Origin: Pseudomonas parafulva
GTDB taxonomy: Bacteria > Pseudomonadota > Gammaproteobacteria > Pseudomonadales > Pseudomonadaceae
DNA: 64,000 nt
Assembly (NCBI RefSeq): GCF_002021815.1
Contig: NZ_CP019952.1
Coordinates: forward strand, 713,001-777,000
Direction of reading: 5' to 3'
A model generated the notes under the pieces. That model was given only the letters and a program-made list of their open reading frames with translations, did not search any database and was not told the DNA's origin. Below are positions 49,984 to 60,877 of the stretch, in pieces (the first letter of the stretch is position 1; each line of letters starts with the position of its first letter). The position numbers and the translations under genes are program-made.

Positions 49984-50853
49984 TTATTCGATGCCCATGC
50001 GGCGCCTTGCCCTGTGCGCAGAGCCGTCGCGCATGGCCCAGCGCAATACCGGGGCGGTGCCATGCACGCCTAGGTGGATCAACCGTTTTTGCCAATGGCC
50101 CTGTTCGAGGCCAAGCTGCTGTTGTGCCCACTGGGGCAGTAGCTCGATACCGGCGTGCAGCATCAGCTTGGCTACGGGTTTTGCCAGCCGGCTGGGTGCC
50201 GGGGCGTTGAGCAGAATACCGATGACTTCCTGGCTGCGGGCATCGCAGCTCAGCTGTGGGCGCATCTCATGCAGGTAGTGTGCGACCTCACGGCGCGAGC
50301 GGGGCACGTCATGGGCGCCCAGACGCTCGGCGATCAGGGCGATTTCCTGGTAGTAGGCGTCCTGGTCGGCCAGGGACAAGCGGGGGTTGCGGTAGCGCAG
50401 GTGTGCGGCCAGAAAGCTGCTGACCTCGGCCACATGCACCCAAGTCAGCAGGTGGGGGTCGCTGGCTGCGTACGGGCGGCCATCCGGCGCCGTGCCTTCG
50501 ACTTGCAGGTGGATCCGACGCACTTTTTCGATCAACCAGTGCGCATCTTCGGTCGCGCCGAACGTGGTCCCTGAAATGAACTGGCTGGTGCGCCGCAGGC
50601 GTCCGATAAGGTCATGGCGAAAGTTGGAGTGATCCCAGACCCCGGCGAGTGCCAGCGGGTGCAGCAACTGCAGCATCAGCGCGCTGATGCCGCCGACCAG
50701 CATGCTAGGGAAGTCACCGTGCACGCGCCAGCTGATGCTGTTGGGCCCGAACAGGCCAGGGTCGCCTTTGGGCGACTCCAGGTCGAGCTGGCCCAACGCC
50801 AGGCCGGTGAGGCTCATGGCTTGTTTTTCGATACGACGGCGAAGCGCTTCCAT
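49984..50853 (-). CDS. DUF2236/MpaB-family (oxygenase-like) protein
   Basis: ATG 50853 gives MEALRRRIEKQAM, 289 residues; the open frame upstream runs into acs and is not used. GLFGPNSISWRVHGDFPSMLVGGISALMLQLLHPLALAGVWDHSNFR at about 30-75 is the DUF2236 core, and the HLLTWVHVAEVSSFLAAH region supplies conserved histidines. Members such as latex-clearing protein and MpaB are haem or histidine-liganded oxygenases, so an oxidative role is possible; the substrate is unknown. It lies 41 bp after acs on the same strand. Confidence 0.75.
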   Translation of the reverse strand: MEALRRRIEKQAMSLTGLALGQLDLESPKGDPGLFGPNSISWRVHGDFPSMLVGGISALMLQLLHPLALAGVWDHSNFRHDLIGRLRRTSQFISGTTFGATEDAHWLIEKVRRIHLQVEGTAPDGRPYAASDPHLLTWVHVAEVSSFLAAHLRYRNPRLSLADQDAYYQEIALIAERLGAHDVPRSRREVAHYLHEMRPQLSCDARSQEVIGILLNAPAPSRLAKPVAKLMLHAGIELLPQWAQQQLGLEQGHWQKRLIHLGVHGTAPVLRWAMRDGSAHRARRRMGIE

Positions 50854-50894
50854 GGTGACCTGCAGGGCTGGGCAGCCTGGGAAGCGGCTGCCGG

Positions 50895-52829
<1,935 letters not shown>

Positions 52830-53105
52830 GGCGGTGGTCCTGCTCTTGTGAGGGGCGAGGGACGGCAACGGTTAATGGGTAGGACAGTTTTGCGGGGAGG
52901 GGTGTTCCACCGGTTCGGCGATTGGGCGGGTACGGTCGATAGGGGCTATGAAGCCGTCGACAGGCTTGCTGTAGGGGCTTGGCCCACGTGCGATAGGCGC
53001 TGCGCAGCAGCCCCGGCAATTGCCCAGGGGGCGAATTGCAGAAGCTGCGGCGCATCTCTTGATGCCTTGCCTGGCGAGCACAAGCCCTGCCAGGTAGAGG
53101 GCTGA

Positions 53106-54770
53106 TCAGCCGCGATGGCGGCCGCGGAAGTAATTGATCAGGCCTTGGGTAGACCCGTCCTCGGCCACCTCTTCCTGGCTGCCTACAAGACGCTGGTACA
53201 CGCCCTTGCCCAGTTCCTTGCCCAGTTCCACGCCCCATTGGTCGAAGGCATTGATACCCCAGACCACGCTCTGCACGAACACCTTGTGCTCATACATGGC
53301 CACCAGGGCACCCAGCCGGCGTGGGCTGATACGCTCGACCACCAAGGTGTTGCTCGGGCGATTGCCCGGGATGACCTTGTGCGGGGCAAGCTTCTGCACC
53401 TCGGCTTCGCTCATGCCCTTGGCACGCAGTTCGGTCTCGGCTTCTTCTCGCGTCTTGCCCAGCATCAGCGCCTGGCTCTGGGACAGGCAGTTGGCGTACA
53501 GCCATTGGTGATGGTCGGCTACCGGGTTGAAGCTGACGACCGGCACGATGAAGTCGGCCGGGATCAGCTGCGTGCCCTGGTGCAGCAACTGGTGATAGGC
53601 ATGCTGGCCGTTGCAGCCCACACCGCCCCAGATCACAGGGCCGGTCTCGGTTTTCACCGGGGTGCCGTCCTGCAGCACGCTCTTGCCGTTGGACTCCATG
53701 TCCAGCTGTTGCAGGTGCTTGGTGATGTTGCGCAGGTAGTGGTCGTACGGCAGGATCGCATGGCTGCTGGCACCCCAGAAATTGCCGTACCACACACCCA
53801 GCAGCGCCAGCAGCACGGGCATGTTCTTCTCGAACGGCGCGCTCTGGAAATGCTGATCCATGGTGTAGGCACCGGAGAGCAGTTCCTTGAAGTTGGCGGT
53901 ACCGATGGCCAGCGCAATCGGCAGGCCGATGGCGGACCACAGCGAATAGCGCCCACCGACCCAGTCCCACATCGGAAAGATGTTCTCTTCGCGGATGCCA
54001 AACGCAACGGCGGCGGCCTTGTTGCTGGACACGGCGATGAAGTGGCGGTACAGCTCGGCTTCCGAGCCGCCCTGGGCCAGGTACCAGGTACGCGCGGCCA
54101 TTGCGTTCTTCAGGGTCTCGAGGGTGTTGAACGACTTGGACGAGACGATGAACAGGGTGGTTTCGGCGCGCAGGCTGGCCGACAGTTCGTGGAACTCGCT
54201 ACCGTCGATGTTCGCCAGGTAATGGCAGCGTACACCGCGCTGGGCGTAAGGCATCAATGCTTCGGATACCAGTTCCGGGCCCAGGAACGAGCCACCGATA
54301 CCAATGTTGACCACGTCGGTGATGGGCTTTTCGCTGTAGCCACGCCACAGGCCATCATGAATGCGGCCGACCAGCTCGGTGATCTGGTTGAGCACCTTGT
54401 GCACTTCGGGCATGACGTTCACGCCGTTGACGCTGAGCTTGTCACCCACCGGGCGGCGCAGGGCAGTGTGTAGCACCGGCCGGCCTTCGGAGGCGTTGAT
54501 GATCTCGCCGTTGAACATCGAGGTGATGGCGTCCTTGAGGCCCACTTCGTCGGCCAGGTTCACCAGCAGGTCACGTGTCTGTTCGGTGATCAGGTTCTTG
54601 GAATAATCCAGGAACAGGCCACAGGAGCTCAGGGAGAATTGTTCGAAGCGCTGAGGATCGGCGGCGAAAGCTTCTCGCATGCTGAAGCCTTGCATGGCAT
54701 TGCGGTGCTGCTTAAGCGCCTGCCAGGCGGGTAGAGCCGTGACATCGTGGGGGGTACGGTAATACGCCAT
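53106..54770 (-). CDS. pgi: Glucose-6-phosphate isomerase
   Basis: A 554-residue enzyme interconverting glucose-6-P and fructose-6-P. Signature motifs are present: [13 protein letters not shown] near 150, [31 protein letters not shown] near 270, [22 protein letters not shown] near 380, and [16 protein letters not shown] near the C-terminus. In pseudomonads it serves mainly the Entner-Doudoroff cycle and gluconeogenesis. It lies on the same strand as, and between, panC and acs. Confidence 0.97.
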   Translation of the reverse strand: MAYYRTPHDVTALPAWQALKQHRNAMQGFSMREAFAADPQRFEQFSLSSCGLFLDYSKNLITEQTRDLLVNLADEVGLKDAITSMFNGEIINASEGRPVLHTALRRPVGDKLSVNGVNVMPEVHKVLNQITELVGRIHDGLWRGYSEKPITDVVNIGIGGSFLGPELVSEALMPYAQRGVRCHYLANIDGSEFHELSASLRAETTLFIVSSKSFNTLETLKNAMAARTWYLAQGGSEAELYRHFIAVSSNKAAAVAFGIREENIFPMWDWVGGRYSLWSAIGLPIALAIGTANFKELLSGAYTMDQHFQSAPFEKNMPVLLALLGVWYGNFWGASSHAILPYDHYLRNITKHLQQLDMESNGKSVLQDGTPVKTETGPVIWGGVGCNGQHAYHQLLHQGTQLIPADFIVPVVSFNPVADHHQWLYANCLSQSQALMLGKTREEAETELRAKGMSEAEVQKLAPHKVIPGNRPSNTLVVERISPRRLGALVAMYEHKVFVQSVVWGINAFDQWGVELGKELGKGVYQRLVGSQEEVAEDGSTQGLINYFRGRHRG

Positions 54771-54888
54771 TGCGCGGGGGTCCCTTGGTCCGTGGTGATG
54801 CGTTGGACACGGCAGTCATTGCCGGGTTCAGGCTGGCATCATTATAGGCAAAGGCCCGGCGCTGGGAATGGGGGGCGCAAAAGTAGAT

Positions 54889-54906
54889 GGGGTGCCTAGG
54901 CACCCC
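54889..54906 (-). terminator. Likely panB-panC terminator
   Basis: The perfect palindrome GGGGTGCCTAGGCACCCC, 8 bp after the panC stop on the minus strand, is followed by ATCTACTTTT. The T run is weak. Confidence 0.55.
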
Positions 54907-54913
54907 AGGCCGT

Positions 54914-55777
54914 TCAGGCCGTCTTGTCCTGCACCTGCACGTACAGGTTGTCGATCAGGCGGGTGTTGCCCAGGTAAGCCGCCGCGATGACCACCAGGTC
55001 TCGGTCATCGACCATGGCCGGGCGCAGGGTCAGGGCATGTCGAACTTCCAGGTAATCGGGGCGCAGACCGGCTGCGCTCAATTGGGCCTGGCCGTCGGCC
55101 ACCAGCGCGGCGAAGTCCTTTTGGCCACGGGCGATGGCAGCTGCCATCGTCTGGAGCACGCGATACAGCACAGGCGCCGTTGCCCGCTGCTCGGCGGTGA
55201 GGTAGCCGTTGCGCGAAGACAGTGCCAAGCCGTCTGCGGCGCGCACTGTAGGCAGCCCCATCACCTGGATGGGCATGTTCAGGTCGCGCACCATGGCGCG
55301 AATGACTGCCAGCTGCTGATAGTCCTTTTCGCCAAAGACCGCGAGATCAGGCTGCACCATGTTGAACAGCTTGCTGACCACGGTGGCCACGCCTTCGAAG
55401 TGCCCTGGCCGACTGGCGCCGCACAACCCTTCTGACAGGTTGGGCACGCTGACCCGCGTCTGCACGCTCATCCCGTCCGGATACATTTCGTCCACGGCAG
55501 GGGCAAACAGCAGGTTGCAGCCCGATTCGACCAGCAGTTGCTGGTCGGCTGCCAACGTGCGGGGGTATTTGTCCAGGTCTTCATTGGCCCCGAACTGCAG
55601 CGGGTTGACGAAGATGCTGGCAACCACGAAGTCGGCGCATTGCGCAGCCTTTACCACCAGGGCCGCATGGCCGCTGTGCAGGTTGCCCATGGTGGGCACG
55701 AAGCCGATGCGCTTGCCTTCGCTGCGGGCGCGGGCTACGGCGGCGCGCAGCTCCGGCACGGTCTTGACTGTATTCAT
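54914..55777 (-). CDS. panC: Pantothenate synthetase
   Basis: A 287-residue ligase that joins pantoate and beta-alanine with ATP. The cytidylyltransferase-like core is seen in [17 protein letters not shown] near residue 30, [31 protein letters not shown] near 155 and ALSSRNGYL near 190. It overlaps panB by 4 bp (ATGA), so the two are coupled. No panD is seen beside it, although P. aeruginosa, as I recall, has panD next to panC. Confidence 0.97.
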   Translation of the reverse strand: MNTVKTVPELRAAVARARSEGKRIGFVPTMGNLHSGHAALVVKAAQCADFVVASIFVNPLQFGANEDLDKYPRTLAADQQLLVESGCNLLFAPAVDEMYPDGMSVQTRVSVPNLSEGLCGASRPGHFEGVATVVSKLFNMVQPDLAVFGEKDYQQLAVIRAMVRDLNMPIQVMGLPTVRAADGLALSSRNGYLTAEQRATAPVLYRVLQTMAAAIARGQKDFAALVADGQAQLSAAGLRPDYLEVRHALTLRPAMVDDRDLVVIAAAYLGNTRLIDNLYVQVQDKTA

Positions 55778-56574
55778 GCGCTGAACCCGTGTTCACTGGC
55801 GGGGAACGTGACTTGCTTGACGGCCTGGACATAAGCGGCGAGGGCGCTGGCGATGTCAGGCTGGCCGTCCATGAAGTTTTTCACGAACTTGGGTACCCGG
55901 CCGCTGAGGGACAGGCCGAGCATGTCATGCAGCACCAGTACCTGGCCATCGGTGGCGCTGCCGGCGCCGATGCCGATGACCGGGATGCGCACGGCCTGGG
56001 TGATCGCTGCGGCCAGTTCGCTGGGCACGCATTCGAGCAGCAGCATGGCAGCGCCTGCGGCTTCAAGCGCGATGGCATCGGCCTGCATCTGCCGGGCTTG
56101 TGCCTCCAGGCGACCTTGTACCTTATAGCCGCCGAGCACATTTACGGTCTGAGGCGTCAAGCCCAGGTGGGCGCACACAGGCACCCCACGCTCGGCCAGC
56201 AGCCGGATGGTCTCGGCCAACCAGGCTGCACCTTCGATCTTGACCATGTGGGCGCCTGCCTGCATCAGCGCCGCGCTGTTGGCGAAGGCTGATTCGGGGG
56301 TGGCGTGGGCCATGAACGGCAGGTCGGCGAGAATCAACGCGCCGTGATTGCCGCGCTTGACCGAGGCGGTGTGGTAGGCCATGTCTGCCGTGGTGACCGG
56401 CAAGGTGCTGTCATGGCCTTGCAAGACCATGCCCAAGGAGTCGCCCACCAGCAGGACGTCGACGCCGGCCTGGCTGGCTGCCTTGGCGAACGTCGCGTCA
56501 TAACAGGTCAGCATGGCGATTTTTTCACCCTTGGCCTTCAGGCCATTGAGGGTGGAAAGGGTTACTTCAGGCAT
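55774..56574 (-). CDS. panB: 3-methyl-2-oxobutanoate hydroxymethyltransferase
   Basis: A 266-residue TIM-barrel enzyme adding a hydroxymethyl group from methylene-tetrahydrofolate to 2-oxoisovalerate. Motifs: [28 protein letters not shown] at 22-49, [37 protein letters not shown] and [22 protein letters not shown]. It is the first gene of panB-panC. A 250-bp gap separates it from folK; a possible minus-strand -35 TTGACT at 56754-56759 there lacks a well-spaced -10. Confidence 0.97.
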   Translation of the reverse strand: MPEVTLSTLNGLKAKGEKIAMLTCYDATFAKAASQAGVDVLLVGDSLGMVLQGHDSTLPVTTADMAYHTASVKRGNHGALILADLPFMAHATPESAFANSAALMQAGAHMVKIEGAAWLAETIRLLAERGVPVCAHLGLTPQTVNVLGGYKVQGRLEAQARQMQADAIALEAAGAAMLLLECVPSELAAAITQAVRIPVIGIGAGSATDGQVLVLHDMLGLSLSGRVPKFVKNFMDGQPDIASALAAYVQAVKQVTFPASEHGFSA

Positions 56575-56824
56575 GTAGAGAGTTCCTCATTCTGGCGCCA
56601 GGGGAAACGACTGCATGCAACCTGAGTAGTCATCTTCCGCAGCGGCACATCATCGCGCGTGATGTTCTGGCACAGGTCCGTCCGGGCCTCGATAGGGGGG
56701 CGCAACACAGGGGTGCCACGCGGGTCGCCTATAGTCGTGAGCGAAATGAGGGAAGTCAATCACCCTGTTACCGCATTGTTACGATGAGGTTGTTGCTGGC
56801 GTTACTGCCCTAACGAACGGCCGA

Positions 56825-57304
56825 TTACAGGCGTTCGAGGCCAATGTATGGGCAAGCGGCGAGCAGTTGGGACAATTGGCGGCCATCGGCAAGCCGGAAG
56901 TCTGCAGGGACCAGTTCGGCCAGCGGATAGAGCACGAAGGGCCTGGCATGCATGTGATAGTGCGGTACCTGCAGGCGCGGCAGGTCCAGCACCTGGTCGC
57001 CGTACAGCAGAATGTCCAGGTCGAGGGTACGGGGCCCCCAGCGTTCCTTGCGCACCCGGCCCTGGTCGTTTTCGATGGCCTGCAAGGCATCGAGCAGGTC
57101 AAGGGGCGCCAAGGCGCTGTCGAGCGCGGCGACGGCATTGGTGTAGCGGGGCTGGCCCGGCAGTAGCGAATCGCTGGTGTACAGCGCCGAAGCGGCCACC
57201 AGACGCGTCGCCTGGACCTGATCGAGTGCGTCCAGCGCGCTGCGCAACTGCTCGGCCGGGGCATCCAGATTGCTGCCCAGGCCGACGTACACGCGGATGC
57301 TCAC
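56825..57304 (-). CDS. folK: HPPK, 6-hydroxymethyl-dihydropterin pyrophosphokinase
   Basis: A 159-residue enzyme transferring pyrophosphate from ATP to hydroxymethyl-dihydropterin, one step before FolP. The start IRVYVGLGSNLDAPAEQL, ALYTSDSLLPGQPRYTNAVAAL, and the RWGPRTLDLDILLYGD signature near residue 90 are clear, followed by the HMHARPFVLYPLAEL motif. Its ATG overlaps the pcnB stop by 4 bp, indicating coupling. Confidence 0.97.
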   Translation of the reverse strand: MSIRVYVGLGSNLDAPAEQLRSALDALDQVQATRLVAASALYTSDSLLPGQPRYTNAVAALDSALAPLDLLDALQAIENDQGRVRKERWGPRTLDLDILLYGDQVLDLPRLQVPHYHMHARPFVLYPLAELVPADFRLADGRQLSQLLAACPYIGLERL

Positions 57305-58683
57305 TCGAAGGCCTCTTCACCACCGCGCTTGCGCTTGCTGTTGCTGCGCTTGCGCTTGCGGGACGCACCGCCTTCATCACGGCTGCCCAGGTCGCGGATC
57401 ATGTCGCGGCGCTCGCTGTCATTGGCTTCCTGATACTCGGTCCACCACTGACCAAGGTCATCGGTTTCTTCGCCAGCGCTTTCGCGCAGCAGCAGGAAAT
57501 CGTAACCGGCACGGAAGCGTGGGTTGTCCAGCAGCATGTCGGCGCGTTTACCGCTGCGGCGCGGCAGGCGTTCCTGCATGTCCCAGATCTCGCGGATCGG
57601 CAGGGTGAAGCGCTTGGGAATGGCAATGCGTGCGCACTGCTCGGCGATCAGGTCATGGGCTGCACCGTTCATGGCCGGAATCGGCGGCACCCCCTGGTTC
57701 TGCAGGTGCAGAACGCGCGCTGGCAGGGCAGGCCACAGCAGGGCTGCGAACATGAAGGCAGGCGTTACCGGCTTGCCTTGCTTGACGCGCAGGTCCGTAT
57801 TGCTCAACGCCTGGCTGATCAGCGTGTGGGTATAGGTGGGGCGGTCCTCCAGCGCCTGGGCACTGGCGGGGAACAGGGGTTCGAACAGCTGCAGGTCGAC
57901 CAGCATTTCGAACGCCATGGCGCCCTGGCCCGAAAGGAACAGCTTCAGGCTCTCTTCGAACAGCCGCGCCGGCGGTATTTCACGCAGCAACGGCGCCAGT
58001 TCGCGAATCGGCTGGACGGTGTGCTTTTCGATACCGAAGTCGAGCTTGGCTGCGAAACGCACCGCACGCAGCATGCGCACGGGGTCTTCCTGATAGCGAT
58101 GGGTAGGATCGCCGATCAGGCGCAACAGGCGATTGCGCACATCGTGCACGCCGTTGGCGTAATCGAGAATGCGCTCGCTCACCGGATCGTAGTACAGCGC
58201 GTTGATGGTGAAGTCGCGGCGCTGCGCGTCTTCTTCCAAGGTGCCATACACGTTGTCGCGCAGGATTCGCCCGCTGGCATTATGGGACGAGCGGTGGCTG
58301 TCGCCCTGATCGTCCTCGGAGTGAGGGGCGCGGAAGGTGGCGACTTCAATGATTTCACGGCCGAAATGCACGTGAACCAGCTTGAAGCGGCGGCCGATGA
58401 TACGCGCGTTACGGAACTCGGCACGCACCTGTTCGGGGGTGGCGCTGGTGGCCACGTCGAAGTCTTTCGGCGTGATGCCCAGCATCAGGTCGCGGACACA
58501 GCCACCGACCAGATAAGCCTGGTAACCGGCGCTCTGCAGGCGCTCGACGATGTTCACCGCATGGCGGGTGAACTGGTGGCGCTGCAGCGAATGCTGGCTT
58601 TTGTTGATCACCTCGGGCGTAGTGCGCCGGTGGTGCTGGCCCGGTACGGGCGGGCGGAACGACTGGAACAGCTTCTTCAGCAT
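57301..58683 (-). CDS. pcnB: Poly(A) polymerase I
   Basis: ATG 58683 gives MLKKLFQSFRPP, 460 residues; GTG 58692 would add three. The nucleotidyltransferase head has AYLVGGCVRDLMLG near 55 and KDFDVATSA with the catalytic Asp pair, then RRFKLVHVHFGREIIEVATFR and DFTINALYYDP. A very basic Ser/Lys/Arg-rich C-terminus (RKRKRSNSKRKRGG) is typical. It adds poly(A) tails that mark RNA for decay. It lies downstream of crcZ and cbrB, the conserved Pseudomonas arrangement. Confidence 0.96.
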   Translation of the reverse strand: MLKKLFQSFRPPVPGQHHRRTTPEVINKSQHSLQRHQFTRHAVNIVERLQSAGYQAYLVGGCVRDLMLGITPKDFDVATSATPEQVRAEFRNARIIGRRFKLVHVHFGREIIEVATFRAPHSEDDQGDSHRSSHNASGRILRDNVYGTLEEDAQRRDFTINALYYDPVSERILDYANGVHDVRNRLLRLIGDPTHRYQEDPVRMLRAVRFAAKLDFGIEKHTVQPIRELAPLLREIPPARLFEESLKLFLSGQGAMAFEMLVDLQLFEPLFPASAQALEDRPTYTHTLISQALSNTDLRVKQGKPVTPAFMFAALLWPALPARVLHLQNQGVPPIPAMNGAAHDLIAEQCARIAIPKRFTLPIREIWDMQERLPRRSGKRADMLLDNPRFRAGYDFLLLRESAGEETDDLGQWWTEYQEANDSERRDMIRDLGSRDEGGASRKRKRSNSKRKRGGEEAFE

Positions 58684-58808
58684 GGGATGCACTGTTTGAA
58701 GGAATGTTCGGCCAAGAATATGAGAATGGCCGCATGATGGGCGGGGATTCTAGCATTTACTCGCGGGATGGTGTAGGCGGTCGCAGAATGCCTGCCCAAA
58801 GGCAGAAA

Positions 58809-59176
58809 CGACAAGGGGAGCCTAAGCTCCCCAAGAAGTCGTTGCATGTGCTCTTATTGTTTTTTTGCGGGCTTCTTGTTTTTGTTGAGTGCCCTGCCAC
58901 TAAGCGTGAAGCTTGTGGACGACCCCCAAACCAGGGGTAAAGAGCAAACGGATTGCTTTGGCCGCTGATGTCACGTTGATCGTCGATCCATCCAGTTCAG
59001 GTGCTGCTTTATAGTGCAGTTTTTGTTGTTCTCTGCCTGGGTGTGGGGCAAGCCCCAAACATGCATCCTCTCCAAAAGAATCAGTTAGCTGCGCCTCCGC
59101 CGTCTTGTTCTTATTGTGCGTGAGTCGTTTCGTCTTGTTCTTATTGTGGGTTGCAGTGCTTGTTATTGTTTTTGTA
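58809..59176 (-). ncRNA. crcZ: CrcZ small RNA (Hfq/Crc decoy)
   Basis: Not protein coding. Between cbrB and pcnB on the minus strand, six clusters of AANAANAA (A-rich Hfq/Crc) motifs occur at 58854-58861, 58873-58886, 59020-59030, 59105-59115, 59135-59145 and 59160-59173. An 18-nt direct repeat with 30-nt period (59101-59118, 59131-59148) carries two of them. The 3' end is placed at the GGGGAGC / GCTCCCC hairpin (58815-58832); the 5' end about 12 nt after the sigma-54 -12 element, giving about 370 nt. CrcZ sequesters Hfq-Crc and so lifts catabolite repression when CbrAB is active. Ends are estimates. Confidence 0.9.
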
Positions 59177-59186
59177 CTAAGCATAT

Positions 59187-59202
59187 AGCAGAAGGCGTGC
59201 CA
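59187..59202 (-). promoter_or_regulatory. Sigma-54 promoter of crcZ
   Basis: On the minus strand the site reads TGGCACG-CCTT-CTGCT, with exact GG-N10-GC spacing and one change from the TTGC element. It predicts a start near 59176. The -24 element is at 59196-59202, the -12 element at 59187-59191. Confidence 0.85.
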
Positions 59203-59296
59203 ACTTTGGCTGGCCCAGCAAATCCGGGGGTTTGGCTATTTTTCCAGGGAAGCATGCCAAGTGCGCGGCGTGTTTTTCGTTACCGTTTACCTCGGC

Positions 59297-59328
59297 AACT
59301 GTTACGCACCTGCAGGCAGGTAACAGTT
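59297..59328. promoter_or_regulatory. CbrB upstream activating site for crcZ
   Basis: AACTGTTAC and GTAACAGTT form a perfect 9-bp inverted repeat separated by 14 bp, matching the TTAC-N-GTAA type of CbrB site, 121-152 bp upstream of the predicted crcZ start. The spacer itself contains the palindrome CCTGCAGG. Additional TTAC half sites lie at about 59280-59290. Confidence 0.8.
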
Positions 59329-59403
59329 TTTTGCGGCGGGGGGATGCGGGGGAATCAGCCTGAGGTCCCGTTACGGGGAAGAACCTTGCAGGGTGACCGA
59401 AGA

Positions 59404-59427
59404 CGGGCAGGAGACGCCTCCTGCCCG
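59404..59427 (-). terminator. Hairpin after cbrB
   Basis: A 10-bp perfect stem CGGGCAGGAG / CTCCTGCCCG with loop ACGC, 7 bp after the cbrB stop. No T run follows on the minus strand, so it may be an mRNA 3' end rather than an intrinsic terminator. Confidence 0.5.
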
Positions 59428-59433
59428 GTCGAA

Positions 59434-60873
59434 TCAGTTCTCGCTGGTGGCGTTGCTTTTGCGGCGTGGAATGCCCAGGCGCTGCCTGCGCTCCCAAAGG
59501 CACTTGCGACTGACGCCCAGCTTGCGTGCCAGCTCGGTCTCGGTCATGTGGTCCTGGTGCTCGAGCACGAAATGCTGGAAGTAGTCCTCCAGCGACAAAT
59601 CTTCGGTCGGCTCATGACTGGCCGTGGCGGCACTGGCTCCGGTCAGCGCACTGTCGAGCAGCTCGTCCTCGTCCAGATCGCTGAGCTCGATGTCGATGCC
59701 CAACAGCTCCGCCGAAATTTCCGGGCTTTCGCTCAGGATGACTGCGCGTTCCACGGCATTTTCCAGTTCTCGCACGTTGCCGGGCCAGCTGTAATGACGA
59801 ATGGCCTGCTCTGCTTCGGGTGAGAAGTGCAGGTCGTCACGCCCGATCCGCGCGCACTGGCGGGCCAGGAAGGCACTGGCGATTTCGTTCACATCGCTGC
59901 CGCGCTCGCGCAGGGCAGGTAGCTTCAGCGCGATCACATGCAAGCGGTAGTACAAGTCTTCACGGAACTGACCGGCCTTGGCCAGGTTTTTCAGGTCCCG
60001 GTGAGTGGCCGCGATCAGGCGCACGTCGACCTTTTGCGACTGCACCGAACCCACCCGCCGAATCTCGCCTTCCTGAAGCACGCGCAACAGGCGCGCCTGG
60101 GCTTCGAGCGGGAGTTCGCCGATCTCGTCAAGGAACAGGGTGCCGCCGTCAGCGGCCTCCACCAGCCCAGCCCGACCTGCGCTGGCACCGGTAAAGGCGC
60201 CCTTTTCATGACCGAACAGCTCGGACTCGATGAGCGTCTCGGGAATCGCTGCGCAGTTGACCGAGATCATCGGTGCCTTGGCCCGTCGCGACAGGTTATG
60301 CAGCGCACGGGCGACCAGTTCCTTGCCGGTACCTGACTCACCCTGGATCAGCACATTGGAGTCGGTAGGGGCGACCTTGCGGATCTTGCTGAACATGTCC
60401 TGCATGGGGGCGCAGGAACCGATGATGCCGATATCCCCATTGGTCGCCGGTGCGTTGCCTTTGTCCCCCGGGGCAGCCTTGGAGGAGGCCAGGCGTGGCT
60501 CAGGGGCTGCAGGTGGCGCGCTTGGTCGATCACGCAGGATGCGCGCAACGGCCTGGAGCATTTCATCATGATCGAACGGTTTGGCGATGTAGTCGACCGC
60601 ACCCATTTTCATCGAGTCCACGGCCGAGCGCAGGCTTGCGTAGCTGGTCATGATCAGCACCGGCCTACCCTCGCCGAGCTTGATCAGCTCGGTACCGGGG
60701 GCGCCAGGCAGGCGCAGGTCGCTGACGATCAGGTCGAAGGTCGCAATGCTGAAGCGTTCCTGTGCTTCCTGCACCGAGCCGGCTTCGCTGACTTGGTACT
60801 GGTTCCGTTCGAGCAGGCGTCGCAGGGCCGAGCGGATGATGGTTTCGTCTTCGACGATCAGAATATGCGGCAT
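59434..60873 (-). CDS. cbrB: Sigma-54-dependent response regulator CbrB
   Basis: A 479-residue NtrC-type activator. The receiver domain has VEDE, phospho-acceptor Asp52 in VSDLRLPG and MTSYAS; the AAA+ domain has Walker A GESGTGKE near 180, the sigma-54 contact loop GAFTGA and [10 protein letters not shown]; the C-terminal Fis helix-turn-helix is [23 protein letters not shown]. With CbrA it activates crcZ and carbon/nitrogen utilization genes. Its target site lies just downstream at 59297-59328. It starts 4 bp after cbrA. Confidence 0.97.
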   Translation of the reverse strand: MPHILIVEDETIIRSALRRLLERNQYQVSEAGSVQEAQERFSIATFDLIVSDLRLPGAPGTELIKLGEGRPVLIMTSYASLRSAVDSMKMGAVDYIAKPFDHDEMLQAVARILRDRPSAPPAAPEPRLASSKAAPGDKGNAPATNGDIGIIGSCAPMQDMFSKIRKVAPTDSNVLIQGESGTGKELVARALHNLSRRAKAPMISVNCAAIPETLIESELFGHEKGAFTGASAGRAGLVEAADGGTLFLDEIGELPLEAQARLLRVLQEGEIRRVGSVQSQKVDVRLIAATHRDLKNLAKAGQFREDLYYRLHVIALKLPALRERGSDVNEIASAFLARQCARIGRDDLHFSPEAEQAIRHYSWPGNVRELENAVERAVILSESPEISAELLGIDIELSDLDEDELLDSALTGASAATASHEPTEDLSLEDYFQHFVLEHQDHMTETELARKLGVSRKCLWERRQRLGIPRRKSNATSEN

Positions 60874-60877
60874 TGAT

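Noticed and set aside
58704..59823. Small + strand open frames across the crcZ region and the cbrB end
   Set aside because: They oppose crcZ and its promoter or cbrB, have no convincing ribosome sites, and their translations match nothing known to me.
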